The translations under genes were made by a program, and so were the position numbers. A DNA stretch of 5,912 nt from Streptosporangiaceae bacterium (lineage in GTDB: Bacteria > Actinomycetota > Actinomycetes > Streptosporangiales > Streptosporangiaceae), in assembly GCA_030043395.1 (NCBI GenBank), contig JASHXW010000062.1, forward strand, positions 1 through 5,912, read 5' to 3'. This document shows positions 5,835 to 5,912 of the stretch, one piece after another (position 1 is the stretch's first letter; each line of letters opens with the position of its first letter). A model generated the notes under the pieces. That model saw nothing but the letters and a program-made list of their open reading frames with translations, had not been told where the DNA came from and ran no database searches.

Positions 5835-5907
5835 GGGGCCGTAGCCCAATGGCAGAGGCACAGGATTTAGGATCCTGCCAGTGTGGGTTCGAATCCCACC
5901 GGCCCCA
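5835..5907 (+). tRNA. tRNA with UAG (Leu) anticodon and short variable loop
   Basis: A complete cloverleaf of 73 nt is visible. The acceptor stem is GGGGCCG (5835-5841) with CGGCCCC (5900-5906), fully paired, with discriminator A73 at 5907. The D stem has 3 bp (5844-5846 with 5857-5859) and a C-A apposition at 13-22. The anticodon stem CAGGA/TCCTG (5861-5865, 5873-5877) encloses TTTAGGA, so the anticodon at 5868-5870 is UAG, reading CUA. The T stem GTGGG/CCCAC (5883-5887, 5895-5899) closes a normal TTCGAAT loop. The variable loop is only CCAGT (5878-5882). The D loop CAATGGCAGA, with GG followed by N-A-G-A, resembles that of bacterial tRNA-Leu, but tRNA-Leu in bacteria is class II with a long variable arm. 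Its amino acid is therefore uncertain, with leucine the first guess. CCA is not encoded. No clear promoter is seen, and it may be processed from a bcp transcript. Confidence 0.88.
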
Positions 5908-5912
5908 CTTCA

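Noticed and set aside
5907..5912. tRNA 3' end as an attachment site for an integrative element
   Set aside because: Only five bases follow the tRNA in the window, and no integrase or repeated tRNA end is visible, so there is nothing to support it.

Overview
The window is very GC-rich and its coding regions strongly prefer G or C at third codon positions. With -10 boxes of the TANNNT type placed 7-8 nt before ATG codons and the gene set rph-rdgB-bcp, it looks like chromosome from a high-GC actinomycete. I cannot name the genus. It is mostly a housekeeping neighbourhood.

Left part (about 54-1903, minus strand): two tandem, same-direction MFS transporter genes. The upstream copy (617-1903) is intact, with 12 hydrophobic segments. 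The downstream copy (54-580) has the same N-terminus and C-terminus but has lost about 760 nt from the middle and is out of frame, so it is a pseudogene. A hairpin with a GNRA-type loop lies just after its stop.

Centre (1904-2068): a 165-nt divergent promoter region.

Right part (2069-5907, plus strand): an MBL-fold hydrolase resembling the mycobacterial Rv1339-type cAMP phosphodiesterase, a GalE-like NAD-dependent sugar epimerase, RNase PH (rph), the XTP/dITP pyrophosphatase (rdgB), a Bcp-type peroxiredoxin, and a tRNA gene. The MBL-rph-rdgB set matches the mycobacterial order; here the epimerase gene lies between MBL and rph. RNase PH trims tRNA 3' ends and RdgB clears non-canonical purine nucleotides, so RNA processing and nucleotide quality control sit side by side. 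The first three plus-strand genes each have a -10-like hexamer so close to the ATG that leaderless transcripts are likely, so the row may not be a single operon.

The most unusual item is the last gene, at 5835-5907. It is a 73-nt tRNA with anticodon UAG (leucine, CUA), a leucine-type D arm and A73, but a 5-nt class I variable loop instead of the long arm that bacterial tRNA-Leu normally has.
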